From: an uncultured Bacilli bacterium
GTDB lineage: Bacteria > Bacillota_I > Bacilli_A > RF39 > UBA660
DNA length: 58,026 bases
NCBI GenBank assembly: GCA_934132925.1
Contig: CAKPAL010000001.1
Location: 1-58,026 of the forward strand
Reading direction: 5' to 3'
Below the pieces are notes generated by a model, which saw only the letters and a program-made list of their open reading frames with translations, was not told the DNA's origin and did no database searches. Each line of letters starts with the position of its first letter. Within the stretch, counting starts at the first letter, position 1. Of the stretch, positions 1 through 8,204 are shown in pieces. The position numbers and the translations under genes were made by a program.

Positions 1-315
1 GTAAATTATAATTTATCTAATACTGATTTATTTATTAAACTTAATGTTGCTTATGATACTAAACTTGATAAATTAGAGAAAGTTTTAGAAAGCATTAGAG
101 AAGATGTTTTTAAAATAGAGGGAGTTACTGACTATAAACTTTTAGGTGTTGATGAACTTAGTGATTCTTCGATTGGATATATGGTGGATGTTAGTTGTAA
201 GTCTGCAGATAGATTTACCGCTAAAAGAAAATTTTTGAGATTAGTTAAGGATACTTTTGATAAAGAGGGTATTGTTATTCCGTATACTACGGTTGATATT
301 AATATTAAAAAATAA
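1..315 (+). CDS. MscS-family mechanosensitive channel, C-terminal fragment
   Basis: This open frame enters from the left edge and ends at TAA 313-315, giving the last 104 residues of a protein whose start lies outside the window. The tail ending in EGIVIPYTTVDINI followed by lysines is characteristic of the cytoplasmic C-terminal alpha/beta domain of small-conductance mechanosensitive channels, which form a heptameric inner-membrane pore released by membrane tension during hypo-osmotic shock. No transmembrane part is visible here. The next gene follows almost directly, so the two are probably cotranscribed. Family assignment rests only on this domain. Confidence 0.72.
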   Translation, partial: VNYNLSNTDLFIKLNVAYDTKLDKLEKVLESIREDVFKIEGVTDYKLLGVDELSDSSIGYMVDVSCKSADRFTAKRKFLRLVKDTFDKEGIVIPYTTVDINIKK

Positions 316-332
316 TGATGGGAAGTGACTAT

Positions 333-908
333 ATGGATAAGATAGATTATTTTAATGTTGAATATAATTATATAAAAGATGAAAAGAAGAGGGAAGATGC
401 TAAATATTTAGTTAGTAAGTTACCTGATTATTTCTTTGATATTCCAGCTTCTAGTACTGGTAAATACCATCCTTTATTTGCTAGTAGTGAGCATGGTCTT
501 GTTAAACATACTAAGGTAGCGGTTAGAATAGCTAAAGAACTTCTAGATAATCCTGGTCTTAATAATTTTAAGGATAATGAAAAAGATATTATAATTATGG
601 CTATTATTTTACATGATGGTTGTAAGAGCGGTGTTACACATGAGAAATATACAAGATTTGATCATCCTTTAATAGTATGTGATTTAATAAAAGAAAATAG
701 GGATAAGTTATCTCTTGATGATAGTGAATTTGATTTACTTATTAGAGTTATTTCTTCGCATATGGGAATATGGAATAAGGATTATAATGGTAATGAGGTT
801 TTACCTATTCCTAAAGATAAATATCAAAGATTTGTTCATTTATGTGATTATTTATCTAGTAAGAAATTTCTTAATGTAGATTTTGATGGTATTAATATTA
901 GAGACTAA
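333..908 (+). CDS. HD-domain phosphohydrolase-like protein
   Basis: A 191-residue soluble protein. HGLVKHT early in the protein followed by LHDGCKSG gives the H...HD metal-binding pattern of the HD superfamily, with a later conserved-looking SSHMG. Such proteins are metal-dependent phosphohydrolases acting on nucleotides or phosphate esters; the substrate here cannot be read from sequence. An in-frame ATG exists at 315, but the GGGAAG stretch at 320-325 is correctly spaced only for the ATG at 333, so I chose 333. It follows the MscS gene closely and ends in an intrinsic terminator whose left arm overlaps the stop codon. Confidence 0.75.
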   Translation: MDKIDYFNVEYNYIKDEKKREDAKYLVSKLPDYFFDIPASSTGKYHPLFASSEHGLVKHTKVAVRIAKELLDNPGLNNFKDNEKDIIIMAIILHDGCKSGVTHEKYTRFDHPLIVCDLIKENRDKLSLDDSEFDLLIRVISSHMGIWNKDYNGNEVLPIPKDKYQRFVHLCDYLSSKKFLNVDFDGINIRD

Positions 909-926
909 TAATTTTAGTCTTTTTTT
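902..926 (+). terminator. Intrinsic terminator after the HD-domain gene
   Basis: Perfect 7-bp stem AGACTAA (902-908) with TTAGTCT (914-920), a 5-nt loop, and a T run through 926. The left arm overlaps the end of the HD-domain gene. Confidence 0.85.
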
Positions 927-949
927 CATATTATTATTTAGGTGAGTTT

Positions 950-1936
950 ATGAAATATAGGTATTTTATTTTACCAATTATTATTATTTCGGTTATGATT
1001 TTTGTTATTGATTATGATAAGGGAATTGTTAATAAGTATGTTTTTAGTGATGATAAAGAAGTTAATTATCCTTTTTTTGGTAATGATAAAATTGATAATT
1101 ATATTAATAATTATTTAAGTAGTTATATTGATAATGATGACAATATATTTATTGATTATGATTATAGTAATGATGATAATAATTATTATCTTACTTTTTA
1201 TAAATATATTTTAAATGGTAATATTATTAATGATAGTAGTGATAATTTTGTTATAGATATGGATAATAATAGTATTAATAGAATATATGATAGTTATTAT
1301 GAGTATGATTTTATTACTAATAGTGATAGAGATGATGATAGGAAACTTATTGCTATTACTTTTGATGATGGGCCTAATTATAATACTAATAAGATACTTA
1401 ATATTTTAGAAAAATATGATGCTAAAGCTACTTTCTTTGTTCTTGGTAGTAGAATTCATGGCAATGAATATATTCTTAAGAGAATGGTTAGTGATGGTAA
1501 TGAGATTGGTAATCATACTTATAGTCATTTACTTTTAACTAAATATAAGGAAGATAAAATTAAAAGTGAAATAGATACTACTAGTGATCTTATTTTCAAA
1601 GTTACGGCGAAGAGGCCTAGATTACTTAGACCTAGTTATGGTTCTTTTAATAAGACTATTAAGAAACTAGCGGGGTCTCCTATTATTATATGGGATATTG
1701 ATACTTTAGATTGGAAATATCATAATTCTAATAGAATTAGTAAGAGGGTTATTAGTAAAGTTAAGGATGGTGATATTGTTTTGATGCATGATATTTATAG
1801 TGCAACGGCGAATGCGTTAGAGGTTATTATTCCTACTTTGAAAGATATGGGGTATGAGTTTGTTACAGTTAGTGATTTGTTTTATTATAAGGGGATTACT
1901 TTAGAAAATGGTAAAGTATATGGTTATGCTAGATAA
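950..1936 (+). CDS. Membrane-anchored polysaccharide deacetylase (CE4/NodB)
   Basis: A 328-residue protein with an N-terminal membrane anchor (about residues 4-22), an Asp/Asn/Tyr-rich middle region and a C-terminal NodB domain from about residue 128. All five CE4 motifs are present: TFDDG, the metal-ligand pair in NHTYSH, RPSYGSF, DIDTLDW and IVLMHD. The family removes N-acetyl groups from peptidoglycan or other polysaccharides outside the cell in a metal-dependent reaction. The middle segment occupies the place of the DUF3298-type region of PdaC-like enzymes, but I cannot confirm that. AGGTGAG precedes the ATG at good spacing. A second, different CE4 protein lies in the glycan locus at 54674. 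The exact substrate is unknown. Confidence 0.88.
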   Translation: MKYRYFILPIIIISVMIFVIDYDKGIVNKYVFSDDKEVNYPFFGNDKIDNYINNYLSSYIDNDDNIFIDYDYSNDDNNYYLTFYKYILNGNIINDSSDNFVIDMDNNSINRIYDSYYEYDFITNSDRDDDRKLIAITFDDGPNYNTNKILNILEKYDAKATFFVLGSRIHGNEYILKRMVSDGNEIGNHTYSHLLLTKYKEDKIKSEIDTTSDLIFKVTAKRPRLLRPSYGSFNKTIKKLAGSPIIIWDIDTLDWKYHNSNRISKRVISKVKDGDIVLMHDIYSATANALEVIIPTLKDMGYEFVTVSDLFYYKGITLENGKVYGYAR

Positions 1937-1950
1937 TTTTTTGTTTGATA

Positions 1951-1979
1951 TTGAAAAATTATTTATTTATTGATACAAT
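1951..1979 (+). promoter_or_regulatory. Sigma-A-type promoter for the thioredoxin-like/trmL pair
   Basis: TTGAAA (1951-1956), a 17-bp spacer and TACAAT (1974-1979), about 20 bp ahead of the start codon at 2000. Each box differs from consensus at one position. Confidence 0.75.
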
Positions 1980-1999
1980 ATTAGGAGGAGAGTGAACTT

Positions 2000-2503
2000 A
2001 TGAAGAAAGAAAGAGAAATACCTTTTAAGAATTATATAATATTGGCATTAGTATTGATACTTACTATAATAGGGGTTATATATATTTTTATGTGGTATAG
2101 TTCTAAAGAGAAGAGTAAATTAGAACTACCTATTTTGGATGATTATATAATGTCTATTAATTATAATGAGCTTAATGATTATATAGTAGAAAATAAGGAT
2201 GCAGTAATTTATACTTCAGTGTTAAATGATATTAATATTAGATTATTTGAAAATAAGTTTAAGAATGTTATTGTTAAGAATAATTTGAATAGTAGTATAC
2301 TATATTTAGATTTGACTGATGAAATTAAGGATAATAATGTACTTTTAAATATGGAAAAGAAGTATGGAACTAAAGTAGATATTCCTTCAGTTATGGTATT
2401 TAAAGATGGTGTTTTGACTGATGTTTATAATATAAAAGAGGATAATTATAATATTAAAAAATTAGAGAAATATTTAGAGAAAGAAGTTGTAATAAATGAT
2501 TAA
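2000..2503 (+). CDS. Membrane-anchored thioredoxin-fold protein lacking the CxxC motif
   Basis: A 167-residue protein with one N-terminal membrane segment (about residues 12-32) and an outward-facing domain. The domain reads like a thioredoxin fold: a strand at DAVIYTSV, a later LYLDLTD, then the cis-Pro-like stretch IPSVMVFKDG, which in thioredoxins is followed by the final strands. No cysteine lies in the active-site position, so redox catalysis is unlikely and a structural or chaperone role is more plausible. GGAGGAGAG precedes the ATG. The 3' end overlaps trmL by 8 bp, so the pair is cotranscribed from the promoter at 1951-1979. The fold assignment is inference from motif order. Confidence 0.6.
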   Translation: MKKEREIPFKNYIILALVLILTIIGVIYIFMWYSSKEKSKLELPILDDYIMSINYNELNDYIVENKDAVIYTSVLNDINIRLFENKFKNVIVKNNLNSSILYLDLTDEIKDNNVLLNMEKKYGTKVDIPSVMVFKDGVLTDVYNIKEDNYNIKKLEKYLEKEVVIND

Positions 2504-3005
2504 TATTGTTTTATATGAACCTGAAATACCAGAGAATACTGGTAATATAATGAGAACTTGTGCAGGAACTAATAGTCATCTTCATTTGGTAGAACCACTT
2601 GGTTTTGTTATGGATGAGAAGAGAATTAAAAGAAGTGGTGTTAATTATATTGATAAGGTTAATTATCAAAGATATATTGATTATGATGATTTTAAGGAAC
2701 ATAATGATGGAGAATATTTTTACTTTACTAGATATGGGACTAAACCTTATAGTGAGATTGATTTTAGTGATAAGAATAAGAATTATTATTTAATATTTGG
2801 TAAAGAGAGTACTGGTATTCCTAAGGAAATACTTCATGATAATTTAGAGAACTGCTACCGAATACCGACAAGTGATAATATTAGGGCTCTTAATTTGTCT
2901 AATTGTGTGGCATTAATTACTTATGAGGCTTTAAGGCAGCAGGGTTTTCCTAATTTACTTATGAGTGATCCTTTTAAAGGAGAAGATTATTTAGAAAAAG
3001 AATAG
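2496..3005 (+). CDS. trmL: tRNA (cytidine/uridine-34 2'-O)-methyltransferase TrmL
   Basis: At 169 residues this is the normal length for TrmL, a SPOUT-class dimeric methyltransferase that 2'-O-methylates the wobble nucleotide of tRNA-Leu isoacceptors using S-adenosylmethionine. Diagnostic segments are the N-terminal EPEIPENTGNIMRTC, the FGKESTGIP loop and the C-terminal IPTSDNIRALNLSNCVAL, which together build the trefoil-knot cofactor site. The start ATG lies inside the end of the preceding gene, implying translational coupling. It converges on the thioredoxin-like gene at 3007-3441 with only one base between stop codons, and a shared hairpin separates them. Confidence 0.93.
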   Translation: MINIVLYEPEIPENTGNIMRTCAGTNSHLHLVEPLGFVMDEKRIKRSGVNYIDKVNYQRYIDYDDFKEHNDGEYFYFTRYGTKPYSEIDFSDKNKNYYLIFGKESTGIPKEILHDNLENCYRIPTSDNIRALNLSNCVALITYEALRQQGFPNLLMSDPFKGEDYLEKE

Positions 3006-3030
3006 CTTATTTAATAAAGCCATTCTTTTT
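3000..3030. terminator. Bidirectional terminator between convergent genes
   Basis: The stem GAATAGCTT (3000-3008) with AAGCCATTC (3017-3025) has one mismatch and is followed by a T run on the plus strand. It overlaps the stop codons of both trmL and the opposing gene. The minus strand has a weaker U run. Confidence 0.7.
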
Positions 3031-3441
3031 TAATTTATCAATAATTTTGTTTACGGATACATCGCCTTCAATTCTAGTAGCGGTTGTTTTTTCTTCACCG
3101 TCTTTAATAAATACAGTGATTGGAGTACTACCATCAAAACTAATTTTTGATGTGAAGTCTTCTAATTCTTTTTTTGTATATTTATCTACATCAGTATAGT
3201 ATATTTTGATATTGTATTTACCTGCTACTTTTTTTAGTTTAGGTTTGTAATTATTACAATGAGTACAAGTAGTTCTAGAAATACATAATACAAAACTTTC
3301 TTTATTATCTAGTTTTTCTATTATTTCGTTATAATTTAATTTTACTAAGTTATTATCCATGGTAAAGATAAAATATCCAATACCTGCTCCTATAACAAAT
3401 AAAATAATGCATATAATAATGTTCTTTTTTTTATTTTTCAT
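3007..3441 (-). CDS. Membrane-anchored thioredoxin-like protein with CTHC active site
   Basis: A 144-residue protein with an N-terminal membrane segment (about residues 8-28) and an extracytoplasmic thioredoxin domain. The active-site-like CTHC lies in SRTTCTHCNNYKP, and STPITVFIKDGE supplies the cis-Pro segment. Both redox cysteines are kept, unlike in the paralogue-like protein at 2000-2503. Likely roles are disulfide exchange or reduction outside the membrane. It is transcribed divergently from the secretion operon that begins at 3554, whose products contain many extracytoplasmic cysteines. A functional link to folding of those proteins is therefore attractive but inferred. It has its own promoter at 3458-3486. 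Confidence 0.78.
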   Translation of the reverse strand: MKNKKKNIIICIILFVIGAGIGYFIFTMDNNLVKLNYNEIIEKLDNKESFVLCISRTTCTHCNNYKPKLKKVAGKYNIKIYYTDVDKYTKKELEDFTSKISFDGSTPITVFIKDGEEKTTATRIEGDVSVNKIIDKLKKNGFIK

Positions 3442-3457
3442 TTAAATCACCATATTA

Positions 3458-3486
3458 ATAATACCACTTTTTAGAGAAAAAAGCAA
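3458..3486 (-). promoter_or_regulatory. Promoter for the CTHC thioredoxin-like gene
   Basis: Read on the minus strand: TTGCTT (3486-3481), a 17-bp spacer and TATTAT (3463-3458), with TG one base before the -10 box giving an extended -10. It lies about 17 bp ahead of the start codon. Confidence 0.65.
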
Positions 3487-3516
3487 AAATATCTTCCAAT
3501 ATATTTAAAAAAATGA

Positions 3517-3522
3517 TATAAT
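3517..3522 (+). promoter_or_regulatory. Extended -10 promoter of the Tad-like operon
   Basis: TGATATAAT gives a perfect TATAAT at 3517-3522 with the upstream TG of an extended -10 element. No good -35 box is seen. It lies 32 bp before the chosen start at 3554 and is divergent from the minus-strand promoter at 3458-3486. Confidence 0.6.
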
Positions 3523-3553
3523 TTTAAGTAGTATAGAGTACGAGGTGATATAT

Positions 3554-4225
3554 ATGAATGGTGGTAAATATTTAATAATAGCATTTTTATTAGCTTTGTT
3601 TACTAATATATCTTTAGTTAAAGCAAATTGTACTAATGAGGAAATAGCAAAATTAAAAGATGAGGCTAGTAAGATAAAAGTTACTTATGAACATTTAGGT
3701 AAAGTTGATATGTATGATGAGATTAAGTATAATCTATTTAATATCGAAATTACTAATATACCTGATGATTTTTATATTAAAATATATAATGATATAGTTT
3801 ATAATCCGGTTGATGGTAAAGTTGAGAAAAAACTATCTACTGGTAAATGGGAAATAAAAGTTTATTCAAATAAATGTGAGGAACAAATCGATAAAATTAA
3901 TTTGAAGTTACCAACATTTAATATGTATTCTTTGGATCCTTTATGTGAAGGAATAGATGGTGATGATTTTCCATTATGTGGAAAATATTATGAATCAAGA
4001 GTGAGTTATGCTGACTTTGAAAAAAGAGTGAAATCATATATAGCAACACATCCAAAAAAAAATAATAATGATGTGAATAATGATGATAAAAATATATTTG
4101 AAAATGTTTTAGTTTTTTTGATTAAGTACAAGTATTATTTTGCATCTGGTACTATATTATTAGTGGTATTAATAATATTATTCTTTAGTTGGAAGAAAAG
4201 AAGAAATAGAGGTGTTTTGAAGTGA
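3554..4225 (+). CDS. Secreted protein with C-terminal membrane anchor, first gene of the Tad/T4SS locus
   Basis: A 223-residue protein with a signal peptide (hydrophobic core about residues 6-22, probable cleavage near VKA/N), a roughly 150-residue extracytoplasmic domain with four to five cysteines, a Lys/Asn/Asp-rich linker and a C-terminal membrane helix (about 192-212) ending in a basic tail. An in-frame GTG lies at 3545, but it is inside the AGGTGA ribosome binding site (3543-3548), so ATG 3554 is preferred. The stop overlaps the GTG start of the next gene. I do not recognise the family. Topology and position suggest an envelope component or anchor for the large secreted protein encoded next. 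Confidence 0.7.
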   Translation: MNGGKYLIIAFLLALFTNISLVKANCTNEEIAKLKDEASKIKVTYEHLGKVDMYDEIKYNLFNIEITNIPDDFYIKIYNDIVYNPVDGKVEKKLSTGKWEIKVYSNKCEEQIDKINLKLPTFNMYSLDPLCEGIDGDDFPLCGKYYESRVSYADFEKRVKSYIATHPKKNNNDVNNDDKNIFENVLVFLIKYKYYFASGTILLVVLIILFFSWKKRRNRGVLK

Positions 4226-6447
4226 ATAAGAAATGGTTTGGAATATTATTGCTTTTAACATTTTTCATTTTTATGCCAAAGGTTAATGCTGATTATGGTG
4301 ATATGCGATATGAAGTTACTAATATGGTGATAGATGGCAATTATATTACATTTGAGGGATGGGCATTTATTCATAGAACACAAAATTATGTTGATTATGA
4401 TTATGCTTATGGAAATGATAATATTTTTTATAATACAGGTGGTGGACAAAGAATAAAAATTATTGCATACGCTAATGGAAGACAAATTGATGAAAAAGAG
4501 GTTACTGGTGGTGGCGATTATAATTTTTATTGTTTGATGTATCATTTTACTGAGACAAAAGATGAGTGCAGGAATGCTTATCGTGGTATTTTTGGTAATG
4601 ATGATCGTTTGCAAGGAAAAGATAATAATAAATGTAAGAGGGATGCTACTAGTAAAGAACAGTGTTTATATGAGGATATAGGTTTTGATATTACATTTGA
4701 TATATCTAATTGGAATGTTTCTGAGGCGGATAGAATAACATTCAAAATTAGTGCTTACAATTATCACTATGGCTGGACTACTCCTGTTTCTTTGGGAATT
4801 GTAAAGGGAACTGAAAATGTAAAAAATAATTCTGCTATTCAAATTGAAGAAGGTACTGTAAGTGAATATGTACAAGTATTTGCTAGTGAGGCACTGGTGA
4901 GAGATTTAGCTGGAGGATATTTTTTAGTTAATGCTGCTGGCAAATATATGGGTTCAAGTATTAATGCTACTTGTGGTTGTAGCGGGCCTCGATATAATGA
5001 GTCTTCTTGTCCTAACTGTCATTGGGTAGGTGTTAGTAGTCCAAGTGTTTATAGAGTATCTAGAATACTTGATAATGATGGTCAGTTAAATGAATTAAAT
5101 GGATTAAATCCTAGACAATATGTTGTTTATATTCCTACTACTGATATTGAAGGATCAAGAGAAGGTATTTTATGGGGATCGTGGGTTACTGCACCGACTT
5201 CTTTAGCATTAACTTTTGGTGGTAGTTCTCCTAATAATTGTGATGTGTCTATTTCTTCAAGTTGTAATAATAGTACTAATGTGATAAGCAATTGTCAATC
5301 TAAGGAGAGTGTGACCGTTACTGATTATTCTGGTAGTCCATCGATAGGCTCTAAAAAAGTTTCGGCTAGTATTAAATATAATGTAAAACAGGATATATCG
5401 ATGGCTAATATTTTGACTCCAACAACAACTTATGCTGGTGCAGGTTTTAAGTTTGGGGTAATGTATTATAATTCATTTACATGGAGTAAGGAGGAACCGA
5501 CTTATAGTTGTTCTGAATATGAAAGAGTGTTGGTGGGTTCTACTACTGAAATTGATTATTCAGCTTCTTGGGTATGTACTGGTTATAGAACAGAAGAAGG
5601 AAGAAGTGAGTGTGCTAAAACTAATCCAAGGCCTACTGTGACAGTTAATACATATGAAAATAAATGGGTAAGTTCAAGTTGTTCTTCTGGTTATGATAGT
5701 TTAAAAAGCAGAGCTCTTTCAAGCATGGAAAATTCATTTGAGGCGAAAATTAAAAAGAGTGATGACTTCGAAAATGGTATTAGTTTTGTTTCTAATGTTA
5801 ATGGGAATAATTTAGATATTTATAATAAAGAATGTAATTATGAAAGTGACTATGATAATAAAGAAATTAAGATGAGTTGTGTTTTCTATTTACCTAATTC
5901 TTCTATATCTAATTATTCTGGTAAGGTTTCTTATAATATGGGATATCGTAATAATGGTTTAAATAACAAATACTATACTCCTATTGTGTGGTCGGAAAGT
6001 GAAAATCCATATACAGTAGCAGCAGAAATAGATGGTTTAAATGGGTTAAAAGCTTCTTCTATCGGAACATGGAGTGAATGGAGTACTGATTTGTCATGTG
6101 GTATTAATTTATATCCATTACTTGGAGTACCTAAAGGAAAAAGTTATAAATATTTGTTTATATATAGACCGATTGATTTGAATAATCCATTTCCTAATAG
6201 GAATGCTGGTATGAATTGGTATGATTGGTATAATGATAGTCAAAACAAGGAAAGATTAGAAGCGTCTTATAATAGGTTACAATATGAAATAACTCTTGAT
6301 AGTAAGTTGGTTTCTGAAATTAAAAAATATAATAGCAATGAACTAAGTAATGGTGGATATTTAGATTGGAAGACAATAGATAGATTTGGTAATAGTTCAT
6401 TTGTTGATGATTATTTTAATACCAAAAGACAAAATATAGTAGAGTAG
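4222..6447 (+). CDS. Large Cys-rich secreted protein, putative surface or tip adhesin of the Tad/T4SS locus
   Basis: A 741-residue protein with a clear signal peptide (cleavage expected after VNA, about residue 23) and no C-terminal membrane helix or LPXTG sorting motif. The mature part is Ser/Thr/Asn/Tyr-rich with about twenty scattered cysteines, including CGCSGPRYNESSCPNCHW near residue 252. This looks metal- or disulfide-stabilised. The start is GTG with GAGGTG ahead of it, overlapping the upstream stop (GTGA). Size, secretion and placement just before TadE-like and CpaB-like genes suggest a surface-exposed adhesin or pilus-associated protein. That role is inferred from context, as no characterised family is recognised. 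Confidence 0.7.
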   Translation: MNKKWFGILLLLTFFIFMPKVNADYGDMRYEVTNMVIDGNYITFEGWAFIHRTQNYVDYDYAYGNDNIFYNTGGGQRIKIIAYANGRQIDEKEVTGGGDYNFYCLMYHFTETKDECRNAYRGIFGNDDRLQGKDNNKCKRDATSKEQCLYEDIGFDITFDISNWNVSEADRITFKISAYNYHYGWTTPVSLGIVKGTENVKNNSAIQIEEGTVSEYVQVFASEALVRDLAGGYFLVNAAGKYMGSSINATCGCSGPRYNESSCPNCHWVGVSSPSVYRVSRILDNDGQLNELNGLNPRQYVVYIPTTDIEGSREGILWGSWVTAPTSLALTFGGSSPNNCDVSISSSCNNSTNVISNCQSKESVTVTDYSGSPSIGSKKVSASIKYNVKQDISMANILTPTTTYAGAGFKFGVMYYNSFTWSKEEPTYSCSEYERVLVGSTTEIDYSASWVCTGYRTEEGRSECAKTNPRPTVTVNTYENKWVSSSCSSGYDSLKSRALSSMENSFEAKIKKSDDFENGISFVSNVNGNNLDIYNKECNYESDYDNKEIKMSCVFYLPNSSISNYSGKVSYNMGYRNNGLNNKYYTPIVWSESENPYTVAAEIDGLNGLKASSIGTWSEWSTDLSCGINLYPLLGVPKGKSYKYLFIYRPIDLNNPFPNRNAGMNWYDWYNDSQNKERLEASYNRLQYEITLDSKLVSEIKKYNSNELSNGGYLDWKTIDRFGNSSFVDDYFNTKRQNIVE

Positions 6448-6457
6448 GTGATAGAGA

Positions 6458-7327
6458 GTGAAATGGTCTACAGTAACCGTAGGTATTATGATTTTAGGTA
6501 TAATAGGTGTATCGATAATTCTATTATTTCAACAGATAACTACAACTAATGAAAATGATTATTACTTACTTAAAGAAATAACGGAAGCGGCAATGATTGA
6601 TTCAATAGATATTTCTTATTATAGAGAAACAGGAAAACTTAAGATAATAAGAGAGAAGTTTGTAGAGAACTTTACTAGAAGATTTTCAGAATCAACATTG
6701 ATAATAGGAACAAGTTATACGATAAAGTTTTTTGATGTAATGGAGGAACCGCCTAAGGTATCAGTGATGATAGATACTGGTATTGAAAACTATAAGATAT
6801 ATAATAATGTTGATAGTTATAAGGTATTAAATAATTTATCTGGTATTCTTGAGTATGTTGGTTCTGGTAGTGGTAAATCTAGTACTAAAGATAATCCTTA
6901 TAAAATTAATACTTATACTAAAGATTATTATGCTATAATCGAAAAAACCTCTGGTGGTTATGATAAGTGTTTACAACTTAATACACCTGATGAACTAATT
7001 TCTGGTAAATATAAGAATGTTGTAATGAAAAGTGTTGAATATCAGAGTGAAAGTTATGATCAGGGAAAAGTTAATTTTGCTATTTTACAGAGGGATATTG
7101 CATATGAAAATGCTGATAATGATTATGGATACTTTTTACCTCTTGATAATATTGAAAAAAATGTGTATAATGGTAATAGTATAAGTAAGTGTAATTGCTC
7201 ATCTTGCGGCTATAGTGGTGATTATTGTGTAAATATTACTTCTTCTGGTAGTGGTGCAAGGGATTATGCAATTATTAAATATAAAGTAACATGGCAATAT
7301 GAAGAATATAAATATAAATTAAGTTAA
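6458..7327 (+). CDS. TadE/pseudopilin-like membrane protein with Cys-rich tail
   Basis: A 289-residue protein with a single N-terminal hydrophobic helix (about residues 7-25) and no cleavable signal peptide, followed by a long extracytoplasmic domain. This is the topology of TadE/TadF minor pilins. Near the C-terminus lies a compact cysteine cluster (CNCSSCGYSGDYC) resembling the cluster in the preceding secreted protein. The start is GTG 6458, behind AGGTGATAG. It lies 11 bp after the large secreted protein and 17 bp before cpaB. The exact family is not recognised, and the pseudopilin reading depends on topology and neighbours. Confidence 0.6.
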   Translation: MKWSTVTVGIMILGIIGVSIILLFQQITTTNENDYYLLKEITEAAMIDSIDISYYRETGKLKIIREKFVENFTRRFSESTLIIGTSYTIKFFDVMEEPPKVSVMIDTGIENYKIYNNVDSYKVLNNLSGILEYVGSGSGKSSTKDNPYKINTYTKDYYAIIEKTSGGYDKCLQLNTPDELISGKYKNVVMKSVEYQSESYDQGKVNFAILQRDIAYENADNDYGYFLPLDNIEKNVYNGNSISKCNCSSCGYSGDYCVNITSSGSGARDYAIIKYKVTWQYEEYKYKLS

Positions 7328-7343
7328 TAAAAAGGAGGAAATT

Positions 7344-8174
7344 ATGAATAACTTAAAAGCTTCGATGAAGAAATTTCTTGGTAACAAGAATACTGTTACC
7401 ATATTGGGGATAGTATTATGTTTAGTAGTACTATATGTTGGTTATAATTATCGTATTAATGCAAGGGTGGAATTGGTGGAAGTTCCTTATGCTACTAAAA
7501 CTATTCAACCAAGAACTTATATTACTCAAGATATGATAGGAACTATGAATGTGCCAAAATCGTTTTTAGTTGGTAGGTATTATAATAATGCTAATGCTAT
7601 TGTTGGTAAATATACTAATTATAATACTATTATAGCAAAGGGAAGTTTATTCTATGCTGATTTGGTTGTATCTAAAGATGAGTTACCTGATTCAGCATTT
7701 GCAGATGTACCAGAAGGGTATACTGTTGTAAACTATCCAGTTAATATTGCTACTACTTATGCTAATTCAATGGCTCCTGGTAGTTATATTAATATTTATT
7801 ATAAGTCACTTGATGATAATGGTAAGATAATGTTTGGTAAGTTTATTAGTAATATTAAGGTTCTTGATGTTAAGGATGCTTCTGGTCAACATGTATTTGA
7901 GAATAGTGAAGAAACTAGAACTCCTGCTTATATGTTATTTGCAGTACCTGAAGAGACACACTTATTATTAAGAAAAGCTTTATATTTGACTAAATATTCT
8001 GTTGAGTTAATATTAGTTCCTAATACTGCTACTTTAACTGATAGTGATAAGGTTAATGTAAGTAGTTCTGATATTGAAAGTTTTATTAATGATAAGACTG
8101 AGTTTGTTGATGTAACTGATTTACCTAATATTAGTGATCAAGTTCAAGAAAAAGACAATACAACAACTGAATAA
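7344..8174 (+). CDS. cpaB: CpaB/RcpC-like Tad pilus assembly protein (SAF domain)
   Basis: A 276-residue protein with an N-terminal membrane helix (about residues 17-36) and an extracytoplasmic SAF-type domain. VPYATKTIQPRTYITQDMIG matches the SAF start, followed by NAIVGKYTNYNTIIAKGSLF and a second beta-rich region near PEGYTVVNYPVN and MAPGSYINIYY. CpaB/RcpC proteins belong to Tad pilus assembly systems; in diderms they work with the secretin. No secretin gene is present here, as expected in a monoderm. GGAGGAAA precedes the ATG. The C-terminal 40 residues are acidic and Thr/Asp-rich. Confidence 0.85.
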   Translation: MNNLKASMKKFLGNKNTVTILGIVLCLVVLYVGYNYRINARVELVEVPYATKTIQPRTYITQDMIGTMNVPKSFLVGRYYNNANAIVGKYTNYNTIIAKGSLFYADLVVSKDELPDSAFADVPEGYTVVNYPVNIATTYANSMAPGSYINIYYKSLDDNGKIMFGKFISNIKVLDVKDASGQHVFENSEETRTPAYMLFAVPEETHLLLRKALYLTKYSVELILVPNTATLTDSDKVNVSSSDIESFINDKTEFVDVTDLPNISDQVQEKDNTTTE

Positions 8175-8204
8175 TTAATATATTAAGAGTAAGGAGGGCA
8201 AAAT

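Noticed and set aside
1141..1300. GAT/AAT-rich stretches as direct repeats or a CRISPR-like array
   Set aside because: They encode Asp/Asn/Tyr-rich protein segments. There are no regularly spaced identical units.
4255..4614. Antisense open frames such as those at 4255-4614, 15592-15975 and 12504-12836 on the minus strand
   Set aside because: They lie fully opposite well-supported genes, are low-complexity Ile/Asn/Ser-rich products of AT-rich DNA, and lack ribosome binding sites.
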